Assembly: GCA_039934635.1 (NCBI GenBank)
Contig: JBDTLT010000186.1
Coordinates: forward strand, 1-11,379
Direction of reading: 5' to 3'
Origin: DATLFA01 sp039934635
GTDB lineage: Bacteria; Actinomycetota; Acidimicrobiia; Acidimicrobiales; WLNW01
Length of the DNA: 11,379 nucleotides
The number at the start of each line of letters is the position of its first letter. Positions within the stretch are counted from its first letter, which is position 1. A model generated the notes under the pieces. It made no database searches, was not told the DNA's origin, and was given only the letters and a program-made list of their open reading frames with translations. This document shows, one piece after another, positions 1 through 6,007 of the stretch. The position numbers were made by a program, and so were the translations under genes.

Positions 1-749
1 GCCCAGATGACATCACATTGATACGGCAGCTCGAACGGCTCATCGAAATCGGCAACCAATTCGGCGCAACGAGCGAGCAGCGGCGCCCTCTCCTCGGGGC
101 TCAGCGTCGAGATGTAGCTGATCGACGACACACGATCGATGAACGACGCGCGATCGAGTAGTTGCGCGTAGGGCACTTGCATGCGTCCGTCGTAGTTGAA
201 AAACCCGCCGAGCCCGATGAATGGCCGCCAGTCGAAGTCGATGCCATAGGGCCGGTACCCGTCCCAGCGAATGATCTCGGTCATCTCGCGCACCCAGGGC
301 ACACGCTCGTCACGCTCGTTCCAAATGAGGCCGAGGCCGCCGCCGTCGCGCAGTACCCGCGCGATCTCGGGCATGGCGACCTCGTGGTCGAACCAGTGAA
401 AGGCGGTGGCGGCGCACACGACATCGACCGACGCATCGGGCAACGGAATGGATTCGGCACCGCCGTCGAGCACCTCGACGGATGCCAAATTCGCGGACAA
501 TTCGGCACGCATGGCGGCCTGAGGTTCGACGGCCACCACCGTGGCTCCGGTGGCGTCCAAGAGACGAGTGAACTTCCCGGTGCCGGCGCCGAGATCGACC
601 ACTGTGCGGCCGGGTCCTATGGACAACACACGCGCGAGGTGCTCCACCGCGCCCCGCGGGTACGACGGCCGGCCGCGCTCGTAGGACGACGCGTTGCGAT
701 CAGCGCCCCACGCATCGGCCGGGTCGACGAGACGATCGAGGCGGGCCAT
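1..749 (-). CDS. Class I SAM-dependent methyltransferase (3' end cut by window edge)
   Basis: The protein probably transfers a methyl group from S-adenosylmethionine to an unidentified small molecule in the cytoplasm. It starts MARLDRLVDPADAWG at the ATG at 749. 249 residues are visible and reading is open at the window edge (last residues LPYQCDVIW). The family is usually about 250-260 aa, so only a few residues are probably missing. Motif I (SAM-binding glycine loop) is VDLGAGTGKFT at about residues 51-61, the acidic end of strand 2 is VVAVEP at about 71-76, and the motif IV region ATAFHWFD is at about 114-121. This is the Methyltransf_11 type with an N-terminal YERGRPSYP segment typical of one large actinobacterial group. 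It lies 15 nt downstream of an acyl-CoA dehydrogenase stop and is likely in the same transcript. No clear Shine-Dalgarno is seen; a short inverted repeat sits just upstream. The substrate cannot be inferred. Confidence 0.9.
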   Translation of the reverse strand, partial: MARLDRLVDPADAWGADRNASSYERGRPSYPRGAVEHLARVLSIGPGRTVVDLGAGTGKFTRLLDATGATVVAVEPQAAMRAELSANLASVEVLDGGAESIPLPDASVDVVCAATAFHWFDHEVAMPEIARVLRDGGGLGLIWNERDERVPWVREMTEIIRWDGYRPYGIDFDWRPFIGLGGFFNYDGRMQVPYAQLLDRASFIDRVSSISYISTLSPEERAPLLARCAELVADFDEPFELPYQCDVIW

Positions 750-751
750 GC

Positions 752-766
752 GAAGCGAACCGCTTC
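752..766. repeat. Short inverted repeat between FadE and methyltransferase genes
   Basis: GAAGCG-AAC-CGCTTC is a perfect 6-bp stem with a 3-nt loop. It spans the end of the acyl-CoA dehydrogenase gene (stop codon at 765-767) and the short gap before the methyltransferase ATG at 749. In the mRNA it would fold 2 nt upstream of that start codon, where a ribosome binding site would lie. It could damp translation of the methyltransferase, or it could be a chance repeat in GC-rich sequence. There is no U-tract, so it is not a typical intrinsic terminator. Confidence 0.3.
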
Positions 767-1760
767 AGACGTAGGTCGCCATGCGCTCGGCGTGCTCGTC
801 GGCCGAGCCGAACTGCGTCGCGAGCACCCAACCGCGCTTCAAGAACAGATGCGCGTCGACTTCCCACGTGTAACCCATGCCGCCATGAACTTGCACGCAA
901 TCCTTGCCGTTCTCGCTCGATGCGTGATCGGCCTGGATGCGAGCGACCGATGCGGCCCGGGCAGGGTCGCCCACCTCGGGATCGTCGAGCGCGCAACCGG
1001 CCCAGTAGACCGCGGCACGACACACCTCGTTGCGCGTCACCATGTCGGCACACATGTGCTTGACCGCCTGAAACTGGCCGATCGGTTTGCCGAATTGCAT
1101 ACGACTCTTCGCGTATTCGGTGGCCAAGTCGCACGCGCCGGTCGCCACGCCGAGTTGCAACGCCGATGTCAACGTCGCACCGACCTCCCGCCACCGTTGC
1201 GCCGCGGCGGCGTCGGCGACCCGAGTGCCTTGGGGCAAGTTCTCGACCCGCCACACCGGCGTCAACGGATCGAGTGGCTTTGGCTGGCGTGCCTCCGCCA
1301 AGAGTGCCGCCGCGTCGACCTGCCACACACCGTCGTCGTCGATGACGAGCAATGCGTCGAGCGCGCCGAGGTACTCGACGTAGGCCGCCTGTGTGCGGCC
1401 GTCGCCAAACCCGTCGTCGGCGCGGGGACGCTCGACGAGCCCGACGATCGTCTCGCCAGTCGCAGCGCCGTCGAGCACACCGGCGGCGAGAAAAGTACCG
1501 ACCAATGGTCCCGGCACCAACGCGCGGCCGAGCTCTTCGAACACGACGGCTGCGTCGGCGTAACCCAAGCCGACACCGCCCGCAGATTCGGGCAGCACCA
1601 ACGAGAACACGCCGGTGTCGGCCAACTCGCGCCAGCGGCCGCGATCGACCCCCACGCCATCGATGAGAGTGCGGATGAACTCGATCGTGAAGCGACCTTC
1701 GCACAACGCGCGCACGCCGTCGCGCAGTGCCTCTTGATCAGAAGACAGGTCGAAGTCCAT
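765..1760 (-). CDS. Acyl-CoA dehydrogenase, FadE29/FadE27-like subunit of a heteromeric pair
   Basis: This is a 331-aa flavoprotein subunit that, with the upstream gene product, probably forms an FAD-dependent acyl-CoA dehydrogenase introducing a 2,3 double bond into an acyl-CoA. It is shorter than the usual 380-400 aa, as is typical of the second subunit of the alpha2-beta2 FadE enzymes. The N-terminal helical domain begins MDFDLSSDQEALRDGVR. The middle beta domain (about 100-190) is poorly conserved. The C-terminal helical domain carries SRMQFGKPIGQFQAVKH (about 219-235), an FAD/dimer contact region. VHGGMGYTWE and AHLFLKR (about 291-309) replace the YEGT catalytic tail of ordinary enzymes. 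The ATG at 1760 overlaps the stop of the upstream dehydrogenase by one base (TGATG) and has a strong AAAGGAG ribosome site, so translation is coupled. Family assignment is firm; the substrate is inferred only by analogy with steroid side-chain enzymes. Confidence 0.9.
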   Translation of the reverse strand: MDFDLSSDQEALRDGVRALCEGRFTIEFIRTLIDGVGVDRGRWRELADTGVFSLVLPESAGGVGLGYADAAVVFEELGRALVPGPLVGTFLAAGVLDGAATGETIVGLVERPRADDGFGDGRTQAAYVEYLGALDALLVIDDDGVWQVDAAALLAEARQPKPLDPLTPVWRVENLPQGTRVADAAAAQRWREVGATLTSALQLGVATGACDLATEYAKSRMQFGKPIGQFQAVKHMCADMVTRNEVCRAAVYWAGCALDDPEVGDPARAASVARIQADHASSENGKDCVQVHGGMGYTWEVDAHLFLKRGWVLATQFGSADEHAERMATYV

Positions 1761-2974
1761 CAACGCTCCTTTGGGAGGCCAAGTACTCGTTCGCCGATGA
1801 TGTTGCGCTGGATCTGCGACGTGCCCGCCGCGATCGACAGCGTCAACGTGTAGACGCGATCGCCGACGAAATCGATCTCGGTCATCCCGCCGAGATCGCT
1901 GTAGGCCATCGTCATGCGCCCGAGAAGCTTGTAGGCGAGTGTCGACGACCGCTTTTGCACGTCGGCGAGGAAGAGCTTGAACACCGACCCGCCCGGCCCG
2001 ACCATGCCCGTGCGTTGCGCCTGCGACACGTTGCGCTTGGTCAACGCCCACATCGCGTCGTAATCAGCTTGCAGGCGCCCGATCTCGCGCCGGATCTCCG
2101 CGTCTTCCCACGCGGAAGCACCCTTGCGCAACACCTTCTTGGCGATGCCGGCGAGGTCGCGGAGATCTTGGGCGCTCGAGATGACGTCGCTTATGAATGC
2201 GGTGCCCCGCTCGAAACTGAACGTCACCATGGCGACGCGCCATCCGTCGTTCTCGGCGCCGACGAGATTGGCGACAGGGATGCGCACTTCGTCGAGAAAC
2301 ATCTCGCTGAACTCGCTGTCACCGTGCGCGGTGCGGATGGGCCGCACCTCGAGCCCCGGCAGGTCCATCGGCATGATGAGCCACGAGATGCCGCGATGCT
2401 TGGGCGCCTCCACGTTGGTGCGCACCAACAGTTCGCAGTAATCGGCGATCTGCGCGTAGGACGTCCAGATCTTTTGCCCGCTCACGACGTAGTAGTCGCC
2501 GTCGCGATACGCACGGGTCGCCAGCGACGCGAGATCAGAACCGGCGCCCGGTTCGGAGAAGCCCTGGCACCAGGGATGCTCGCCCTTCAAGATCGCCGGC
2601 AGATGGAGCGCGCGCTGTTCGTCGGTCGCTTCCATGATGAGCGTCGGGCCGGCGTGCAGCAGACCGACGAAGTTGCAGCCGACGTAGGGAGCGCGTGCGC
2701 GCTCGGACTCTTCGATGAAGATCAACTGCTCGGTCGGCGTCGCGCCGCGCCCACCGAACTCACGAGGCCAGTTGATCCCGGCGTACCCCGCGTCGTAGAG
2801 CGTGCGTTGCCACGCGGTGTCGAACTCGCGCTTCGCCGCGAAGTCGCTCGTATCGGGTTGTTGGCCCACCGATGGCAGCACGTCGTGCAGCCACTCGCGC
2901 AGCTCGTCGCGAAACGACAGTTCGGCGTCGGTATAGAGGAGGTCCACGGGCGGCGAGGCTACCGCAGGGGTCAC
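1760..2974 (-). CDS. Acyl-CoA dehydrogenase, FadE28/FadE26-like subunit of a heteromeric pair
   Basis: This 404-aa FAD enzyme subunit is the probable catalytic partner of the next gene product in acyl-CoA alpha,beta-dehydrogenation. The N-terminal helical domain includes DAELSFRDELREWL. The beta-domain signature WCQGFSEPGAGSDLASL is at about 135-151, followed by GQKIWTSYAQIAD at about 166-178. The C-terminal domain ends AAGTSQIQRNIIGERVLGLP. The glutamate of the medium-chain YEGT site is replaced by alanine (A383). The FSFERG motif (E255) supplies a glutamate where isovaleryl-CoA dehydrogenase-type enzymes have their base. The start used is the GTG at 2974, which overlaps the upstream stop (TAGTG). 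The GTG at 2947 would give a more family-typical VDLLYTDAELSF beginning and 395 aa. Neither has a Shine-Dalgarno. The order, PAQR gene, this subunit, second subunit, implies one transcript. Confidence 0.92.
   Translation of the reverse strand: MTPAVASPPVDLLYTDAELSFRDELREWLHDVLPSVGQQPDTSDFAAKREFDTAWQRTLYDAGYAGINWPREFGGRGATPTEQLIFIEESERARAPYVGCNFVGLLHAGPTLIMEATDEQRALHLPAILKGEHPWCQGFSEPGAGSDLASLATRAYRDGDYYVVSGQKIWTSYAQIADYCELLVRTNVEAPKHRGISWLIMPMDLPGLEVRPIRTAHGDSEFSEMFLDEVRIPVANLVGAENDGWRVAMVTFSFERGTAFISDVISSAQDLRDLAGIAKKVLRKGASAWEDAEIRREIGRLQADYDAMWALTKRNVSQAQRTGMVGPGGSVFKLFLADVQKRSSTLAYKLLGRMTMAYSDLGGMTEIDFVGDRVYTLTLSIAAGTSQIQRNIIGERVLGLPKER
1766..1772 (-). promoter_or_regulatory. Ribosome binding site AAAGGAG for the second FadE subunit
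   Basis: Read on the minus strand, AAAGGAG lies 5 nt upstream of the ATG at 1760 and inside the last codons of the preceding dehydrogenase gene. It fixes the start of the 331-aa subunit and rules out longer in-frame extensions. It is one of the few strong Shine-Dalgarno sequences in this window. Confidence 0.8.
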
Positions 2975-3666
2975 TAGTTCATGAGGTCGAACCCAACCAG
3001 TGAGTAGTGCACCACCGCGGCGGCGATGACGAACAGATGGAAGACCTCGTGGTAGCCGAACACGGTCGGCCAGGGGTCGGGTCGCTGCGCGCCGACGACC
3101 ACGGCGCCGATCGTGTAGCAGAGGCCACCCGCCACCAACAGCGCGAACCCGCCCGGGCCGAGCCCGCGCCACAACGCCACGCAGAACAACATGGGATACC
3201 AACCCGCGACGAGATAGAAGCCGTTCATCACGCCGGCGCGGGGGTGGATCGGCATCCATACGAACACGATGCCGGCGGCGGCGATCACCCAGACGCCGAC
3301 GGCGAGTCCCCAGCGACCCGCGCCGTGCAACGCCAGCCACGCCACGGCGCTGGCGGTGCCGGCGACGCAACAGAAGATCGCGGTCATGTCGAGTTGGATC
3401 AACCGGTGATATTGCGCGGTGGTCCACGGACGGAGGTGTACGAGCGCGCTGGCACCGAACATGAAGCTGAGTGCTGCCGCGAACACGACCGCGCTGAGTC
3501 GCTCGCGGCGATCGTCGCCGGACAGGACCAGCGCCACGCCCACCGGTAGCGACAGCACGAACGCGATGCGGTGGCTGACGCCGCGCAACCGGGGACGGGG
3601 CCGCGACAACAGGCGGGCAACCGACGGCGACAGGCCCGGTGCAGACACCTGTCCATCGGCAGACAC
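2974..3666 (-). CDS. PAQR / hemolysin III (YqfA/TrhA) family membrane protein
   Basis: This is an integral membrane protein of about 230 aa with seven predicted hydrophobic segments (about 33-49, 57-76, 91-111, 119-138, 147-166, 172-190, 206-222). The metal-site pattern of the PAQR superfamily, shared with adiponectin receptors, is complete: SALVH (S73, H77), LDMTAIF (D93) and HEVFH (H206, H210). In adiponectin receptors this site underlies ceramidase-like hydrolysis; bacterial members are linked to membrane lipid homeostasis, and the hemolysin name is historical. The GTG at 3666 is chosen because a TACGCT -10 box places transcription start exactly there (leaderless); the GTG at 3648 (224 aa) is the alternative. 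It is the first gene of the minus-strand unit and its TAG overlaps the GTG of the acyl-CoA dehydrogenase gene, which is an unusual partnership. The specific substrate is unknown. Confidence 0.85.
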   Translation of the reverse strand: MSADGQVSAPGLSPSVARLLSRPRPRLRGVSHRIAFVLSLPVGVALVLSGDDRRERLSAVVFAAALSFMFGASALVHLRPWTTAQYHRLIQLDMTAIFCCVAGTASAVAWLALHGAGRWGLAVGVWVIAAAGIVFVWMPIHPRAGVMNGFYLVAGWYPMLFCVALWRGLGPGGFALLVAGGLCYTIGAVVVGAQRPDPWPTVFGYHEVFHLFVIAAAVVHYSLVGFDLMN

Positions 3667-3671
3667 CGCGC

Positions 3672-3686
3672 GAGCGTAATACGCTC
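3672..3686. promoter_or_regulatory. Symmetric divergent promoter / 15-bp palindrome
   Basis: GAGCGTA-A-TACGCTC is a perfect 7-bp inverted repeat around one base, in the 27-bp gap between two divergent genes. Each arm reads TACGCT outward, matching the actinobacterial -10 pattern TANNNT. The plus-strand box (3680-3685) puts +1 near 3692, two bases before the ATG at 3694. The minus-strand box (3678-3673) puts +1 at 3666, the first base of the GTG of the PAQR gene. Both mRNAs would be leaderless or nearly so, which explains why neither gene has a Shine-Dalgarno. No convincing -35 is present on either side. The palindrome could alternatively, or also, be a repressor operator. The arrangement is seen in the sequence; its function is inferred. 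Confidence 0.5.
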
Positions 3687-3693
3687 CGCGGCC

Positions 3694-4485
3694 ATGGCTT
3701 ATGTACCAGGGACACAGAACGAGCTCGGTCACGCGATGGTGACGATGATCGAACCCACCCACGATCCGGCCGAACTCGCCGAATACAACCGGTGGTACGA
3801 GTTCGACCATCAGTACTCGGGCGTGATGATCGGACCGGGCGCGTTCGCCTCCCGTCGCTGGGTCGCCACGCGCCCGCTCAAAGACCTGCGCTATCCGAAC
3901 CCGAGCAGCGTGGCCGATCCGGTCCACATGGGCAGCTTCATCGCGGCGTACTGGTATCTCGATGGCTCGGTCGAAGAGCACTTCAAGTGGTCGTTCGGCG
4001 CGATGCCCGGGCTCGTTGCCGAGGGGCGCATGAACCCCAACCGCACGCACGTGTCGACATCGCTCTACGACCTGCGCAGCGTGGTCAACCGTCCTGGTTG
4101 GCCCGTCCCCGGCCAGATCACGCTCGACCATCCGTATCAAGGCATGGTCGCGATGTGGACCGATCGCGCGGAGAACGCGTCACTCGACGCGCTCGCCGAT
4201 TGGATCGCTACGACGCTCGCACCAAAGGTGCTCGACGGTCCGGTTGCCCAAGCGATCACGTTCGCACCGCGCGACATGCCGGGCGTGCCCAACTCGGGTG
4301 TGGGTGTCGGCACGCGCTTGTTGACGATGTTCTTCGTGCAAAGCGATCCCCGCGACGCGTGGGCCTCTCATTTCACCGGTCTCGACGAAGCGGTCAAGAG
4401 TTCCGGCCTTGGCACCATTGGATTGGTCGCACCGTTCATCCCGGTGATTCCCGGCACCAACACCTATCTCGACGAACTCTGGTAG
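3694..4485 (+). CDS. Hypothetical protein with two-module dimeric alpha/beta-barrel-like pattern
   Basis: I do not recognise a named gene. The 263-aa protein is soluble, with no signal peptide or membrane segment. The N-terminal half has strand-helix-strand order: GHAMVTMIEP (12-21), a helix with AEYNRWYEFDHQY (29-41), then GAFASRRWVATR (49-60). This resembles the EthD/ABM ferredoxin-like fold, where a W/Y-x2-DH motif follows the first strand. The second half repeats the order: YQGMVAMWTD (148-157), a helix (163-178), AQAITFAP, and TRLLTMFFVQSD (207-218). I infer an intramolecular dimeric alpha/beta barrel that may bind or oxidise a hydrophobic ligand. The start is the ATG at 3694 with no Shine-Dalgarno and a -10 box ending 9 nt upstream. 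It is a single-gene unit between two opposing units and shares the divergent promoter with the PAQR-FadE unit. The fold assignment is tentative; the gene itself is secure. Confidence 0.8.
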   Translation: MAYVPGTQNELGHAMVTMIEPTHDPAELAEYNRWYEFDHQYSGVMIGPGAFASRRWVATRPLKDLRYPNPSSVADPVHMGSFIAAYWYLDGSVEEHFKWSFGAMPGLVAEGRMNPNRTHVSTSLYDLRSVVNRPGWPVPGQITLDHPYQGMVAMWTDRAENASLDALADWIATTLAPKVLDGPVAQAITFAPRDMPGVPNSGVGVGTRLLTMFFVQSDPRDAWASHFTGLDEAVKSSGLGTIGLVAPFIPVIPGTNTYLDELW

Positions 4486-4494
4486 ACGCAGTCG

Positions 4495-5013
4495 CTAGAG
4501 CAGTGCGATGAGTTGATCGACGAGGGCGTCGATCTCCTGCGCGCACGCGTCGAACTCCGGTTGCTCGCCGCCCGCGGGATCGACGACCTCTTCCCACTCT
4601 TCGATGTCGAGGCCGGCCAGGCCGAGCGCACGGATGCGATCGCGGAGCGCGGCGTCGGCCTCGGACAGCGCAGGCGCGGTCAGCGTGCGCACGACGCGCT
4701 TGAGCGTCACGGTGCGATCGGCCGCCTCGGGGTGCACGCGCCGCACCCACTGCACATGCTCGGGCGCCATCGCCACGATCAGCGAGGCGCGCCGCACGTC
4801 GGTCTCGTCGAATTGCGCACTGCGGTGCGTGGGATCGGCGAGGCCCAGCCGCGCCAGCGCGGTGCGGGTCCGCACGCTCATCGGATGACCGGGCAATGCG
4901 TGCGTACCGGAGCCGCTCACGACGTGACGATCGGTGCGCGCCCGGAACATGATCGTGGCCATGACCGAGCGCGCGGCGTTACCCGTGCACAGAAAGACGA
5001 TGTGTTCAGCCAA
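4495..5013 (-). CDS. Low-molecular-weight protein-tyrosine-phosphatase family protein
   Basis: This 172-aa cytoplasmic protein belongs to the LMW-PTP / arsenate reductase fold. The phosphate-binding loop C-x5-R is at the N-terminus (CTGNAARS, C9 to R15), and the general-acid DP pair is probably D145-P146 in EEVVDPAGG. Such proteins dephosphorylate phosphotyrosine (often in exopolysaccharide control) or reduce arsenate. No arsenic genes are nearby, so a phosphatase role is more likely. The start is the TTG at 5013: the reading frame is closed by TGA at 5035-5037 and offers no ATG or GTG, and the C-x5-R loop must lie close to the N-terminus. It follows the ABM-like gene by 21 nt and may also use its own TATTTT -10 box. 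It is convergent with the 263-aa gene, with only 9 nt between stops and no hairpin terminator visible. Confidence 0.83.
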   Translation of the reverse strand: MAEHIVFLCTGNAARSVMATIMFRARTDRHVVSGSGTHALPGHPMSVRTRTALARLGLADPTHRSAQFDETDVRRASLIVAMAPEHVQWVRRVHPEAADRTVTLKRVVRTLTAPALSEADAALRDRIRALGLAGLDIEEWEEVVDPAGGEQPEFDACAQEIDALVDQLIALL

Positions 5014-5025
5014 GGCCGGGACGTG

Positions 5026-5031
5026 AAAATA
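5026..5031 (-). promoter_or_regulatory. Possible -10 box TATTTT upstream of the LMW-PTP gene
   Basis: On the minus strand TATTTT ends 13 nt before the TTG at 5013, directly after the TGA of the ABM-like gene. AT-only hexamers are rare in this GC-rich window. It could give the last gene of the unit its own short-leader transcript. No -35 is evident and read-through from the upstream gene is equally plausible. Confidence 0.25.
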
Positions 5032-5034
5032 CTG

Positions 5035-5337
5035 TCAGTGCAGCGGGCCTTCGGTTGCGCCGGAGTACTTCTTGATGTCGACGCCCTTGACGCCGATCGC
5101 GCCGAACGCCTTGCCGAAGACCGCCATGTGCGGTGACTGCATGTGGCCGGCGAGCGCATCGTCGTCTTCCCACTTCTCGAAGAAGAACGCGGTACCGGGA
5201 GCAGTACGCGACACGTAGCACTGGTACTCGTGGCAACCCGCTTCTTGGAGGGTGGCGGCGCGCATGGTCTCGAACGCTTCGTCGAGGGTCGATCGTTTGG
5301 ACGAGTCGAACTCGATGGTGCCGGCGATGATGATCAT
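5035..5337 (-). CDS. Antibiotic biosynthesis monooxygenase (ABM) / YgiN-like protein
   Basis: This 100-aa cytoplasmic protein has the single ferredoxin-like module of the ABM family, which forms dimeric alpha/beta barrels. The visible pattern is strand MIIIAGTIEF, a helix around TLDEAFETMRAATLQEAG (about 17-34), strand HEYQCYVSR, strand TAFFFEKWED, and the helix-flanking DALAGHMQSPHMAVF. The EKW and H-x3-SPH residues are the family hallmark. Members act as cofactor-free oxygenases on quinols or aromatic polyketides, or as ligand-binding dimers; which applies here is unknown. The ATG at 5337 is preceded by GGGGAGA (5342-5348 on the minus strand, 4-nt spacer), so the longer in-frame extension is rejected. 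It lies 43 nt after the thioesterase stop in a very GC-rich gap and 21 nt before the phosphatase gene. Confidence 0.87.
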   Translation of the reverse strand: MIIIAGTIEFDSSKRSTLDEAFETMRAATLQEAGCHEYQCYVSRTAPGTAFFFEKWEDDDALAGHMQSPHMAVFGKAFGAIGVKGVDIKKYSGATEGPLH

Positions 5338-5380
5338 TGTTTCTCCCCACTCAGGCGGCCGCTCGGGCCGGGCCCGGACC

Positions 5381-6007
5381 TTACGAGCCGCTCGCGCGCT
5401 CTGCAAGATGCGCCATGTCGACGCGGATGAACAGCGCCTCGGCTTCGGCGGTCAGGTGTCCATCGGCGTGGCACGTCGCCTTCGCCCGGATGCGGCGGCC
5501 GCTCACGTGGTCGATCCAACCGCGGAACTGCAATTCGGTCTCGAGCGGGGTCAGTGCGCGATAGCGCACCTTCAGCGTGCCCGTCAGCCCCGAAGGGCCT
5601 TCGATCAACTGCTGCGTGCCGCCGAGGACATCGTCGAAGAGCCCCGCGAGATAGCCGCCGTGTACCCCACCGGGCGGGCCCTCGTAGAGCAGCGGACACG
5701 TGACCGAGCCTTCGCACACACGCCGGCCGTCGGGCAGCGTCACCACGCCGTAGGTGAGCGGCACGGCGATCGCACTGTCGCGCCCCCGAAACAGCGAATG
5801 CGTGTTGAACGTATTGCGCGTGCCGTCGGTCGAGCGTCCGTCGATGATCCCGCCCTCGTACCATCGCGGGCGCCGCGGGCCGTCGAGGCCGGCGCGCAAC
5901 TCCTGCACGCGGAACAACGCGTCGGCGATCTGTTCGGGGGTGTGCTCGCGTTCGTTGAGCGCCCGCAACACGGCGCGTAATTCGTCCGCCAATCGACTGT
6001 TCGTCAA
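5381..6007 (-). CDS. PaaI-like hotdog-fold acyl-CoA thioesterase
   Basis: This 208-aa protein probably hydrolyses an acyl- or aroyl-CoA to free acid and CoA. The hotdog core signature is VHGGYLAGLFDDVLGG (about 115-130): H116-G-G at the start of the central helix and an acidic D125 within it. It is followed by strands LTGTLKVRYRALTPL and ELQFRGWIDHVSGRRIRAKATCH. The N-terminal 90 residues precede the hotdog, longer than in E. coli PaaI (about 140 aa) but common in actinobacterial thioesterases. The start is a TTG at 6007 that overlaps the stop of the upstream LLM gene (TTGA) and has CGGAG 8 nt upstream, so translation is coupled. No ATG lies near the N-terminus. Its place after an F420-type oxidoreductase suggests a catabolic or CoA-salvage role; the substrate is unknown. 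Confidence 0.87.
   Translation of the reverse strand: MTNSRLADELRAVLRALNEREHTPEQIADALFRVQELRAGLDGPRRPRWYEGGIIDGRSTDGTRNTFNTHSLFRGRDSAIAVPLTYGVVTLPDGRRVCEGSVTCPLLYEGPPGGVHGGYLAGLFDDVLGGTQQLIEGPSGLTGTLKVRYRALTPLETELQFRGWIDHVSGRRIRAKATCHADGHLTAEAEALFIRVDMAHLAERASGS

Noticed and set aside
162..1853. A 563-codon open frame on the plus strand opposite the methyltransferase and second FadE gene
   Set aside because: Its translation has no recognisable domain and is rich in R, H and A, and it lies antisense to two genes with clear family motifs. Long antisense frames are expected in high-GC coding DNA with this codon bias.
1727..2977. A 416-codon plus-strand frame opposite the first FadE gene
   Set aside because: It is a shadow of the FadE28-like coding sequence, with no motif and no ribosome site.
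1760..3715. A 651-residue extended reading frame that would fuse upstream sequence to the first FadE subunit
   Set aside because: The first 240 or so residues are an out-of-frame reading of the PAQR gene. Family N-termini begin near VDLLYTDAELSF.
2974..4140. A 388-residue extended form of the PAQR protein
   Set aside because: The extension runs antisense through the 263-aa gene and has no family similarity. A GTG at 3666 or 3648 gives the normal family length.
5338..5380. GC-rich inverted repeats (CGGCC-GGCCG and the palindrome CCGGGCCCGG) between thioesterase and ABM-like genes, considered as a terminator
   Set aside because: There is no T-tract on the minus strand, the stems are short, and such repeats are common by chance at this GC content.
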